Shown here: positions 63,493 to 64,000 of the stretch, piece by piece
Numbering within the stretch: position 1 is the stretch's first letter
Layout of the letters: every line of letters starts with the position of its first letter
NCBI GenBank assembly: GCA_965223085.1
Contig: OZ244981.1
Span: 2,914,001 to 2,978,000, forward strand
Direction of reading: 5' to 3'
Length of the DNA stretch: 64,000 bases
DNA from: CBDCVO01 sp965223085
Lineage (GTDB): Bacteria; Pseudomonadota; Gammaproteobacteria; Ga0077536
Made by a program: the position numbers and the translations under genes
Notes under the pieces: generated by a model
The model's database searches: none
Told to the model about the DNA's origin: nothing
The model's input: the letters and a program-made list of their open reading frames with translations, nothing else

Positions 63493-64000
63493 TGTGCAGG
63501 CGGGTGGTTGCTTGCGCGGTTCGCTACGGGTCCCGGGCGACAAATCTATTTCCCATCGCGCGGTAATGCTAGGCGCCCTCGCGCACGGCACGAGTCGGGT
63601 AAGAGATTGCCTAATGAGCGAAGACGTACACGCGACCATCGCGGCATTTCGCGCGCTCGGTACGAAAATCGAGCGCACTGGCGAGCACGAAATCCTAATA
63701 GACGGCCACGGTCCGGCGGCGTTCAACACCCCCGCCGAGGTGATCGATCTCGGTAACTCGGGCACGTCAATTCGTCTGCTGATGGGCTTATTGGCCGGCC
63801 TCGGTATCGAGGTCATTCTCAGCGGCGACGAATCCTTGTGCCGACGACCGATGCGACGCGTCACCGCACCGCTGGAACAAATGGGGGCTAAGATCACGAC
63901 CCGCGCGGACGGCACTCCGCCGGTGCACATTTATTCGCGTGATCGCCTACGTGCGCTCGACTATGAATTGCCGGTCGCGAGCGCTCAGGTTAAATCCGCA
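63482..64000 (+). CDS. aroA: 3-phosphoshikimate 1-carboxyvinyltransferase (partial, runs off the window)
   Basis: EPSP synthase of the shikimate pathway; only the first 173 residues are inside the window. The start (LRVPGDKSISHRAVMLGALA), LGNSGTSIRLLMGLLAG and SLCRRPMRRVTAPLEQMGA are diagnostic. The spacing of GDKSISHRA and NSGTSIRL and the absence of the plant/enteric NAGTAMRP form suggest the class II type, which is often less sensitive to glyphosate; the deciding positions are only partly visible. The ATG overlaps the end of tyrA. Confidence 0.95.
   Translation, partial: MRLNVQAGGCLRGSLRVPGDKSISHRAVMLGALAHGTSRVRDCLMSEDVHATIAAFRALGTKIERTGEHEILIDGHGPAAFNTPAEVIDLGNSGTSIRLLMGLLAGLGIEVILSGDESLCRRPMRRVTAPLEQMGAKITTRADGTPPVHIYSRDRLRALDYELPVASAQVKSA

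Noticed and set aside
1..64000. CRISPR array, intact insertion sequence, prophage, toxin-antitoxin or defence island
   Set aside because: No regularly spaced repeats, transposase, integrase, restriction, cas or abortive-infection proteins were seen on either strand.

Overview
The window is a stretch of bacterial chromosome that reads as a free-living gammaproteobacterium of moderate to high GC. The evidence is gene order: hrcA-grpE-dnaK-dnaJ-dapB, carA-carB-greA, rlmE-ftsH-glmM, leuB-asd-fimV-truA, accD-folC-SPOR-cvpA-purF-metZ, pyrG-kdsA-eno-ftsB-ispD-ispF and gyrA-pheA-tyrA-aroA are arrangements known from Pseudomonas, Xanthomonas and relatives. The species cannot be named from this sequence. 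Nearly all of it is core metabolism and housekeeping, with complete reading frames and little non-coding space.

Layout. 0-5.2 kb: heat-shock operon with HrcA and two sigma-32 promoters. 5.3-18.8 kb: lysine (dapB, dapD, dapC), carbamoyl phosphate (carAB), greA, rlmE, ftsH, glmM. 19-25.5 kb: leuB, asd, the polar hub protein FimV, truA. 25.6-36.2 kb: accD, folC, a SPOR protein, cvpA, purF, metZ, serine-glyoxylate aminotransferase, a peroxiredoxin, an aromatic-type decarboxylase and a SIMPL protein. 36.4-43.5 kb: a divergent ClC protein and the pyrG-to-ispF run. 43.5-47.4 kb: the only accessory stretch, a decayed cassette (lipoprotein, RTX lipase, DUF1566 protein) carrying a stop codon and several frameshifts. 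47.4-55.4 kb, minus strand: purB, an unknown two-gene unit, purL, a cysteine hydrolase and an Smr protein. 55.5-64 kb: rnt, methylthioadenosine salvage (mtaD, mtnA), gyrA, pheA, tyrA and the start of aroA.

The strongest unexpected signal is a compact SAM-II (metA-type) riboswitch at the 5' end of the metZ transcript. A good sigma-70 promoter is placed to start transcription at the aptamer, and a 10-bp helix downstream could hide the metZ ribosome-binding region. Other points worth a second look are a dapB gene with no AUG, GUG or UUG start that keeps its nucleotide-binding motif, a dispersed 26-bp repeat with three copies beside genes, four single-base homopolymer contractions clustered in the decayed cassette, and a translationally coupled pair (DUF7931-like protein plus a mini-secretin) between purB and purL. 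I found no CRISPR array, no intact transposase, no complete tRNA or rRNA gene and no clearly new multi-gene defence or biosynthetic system.
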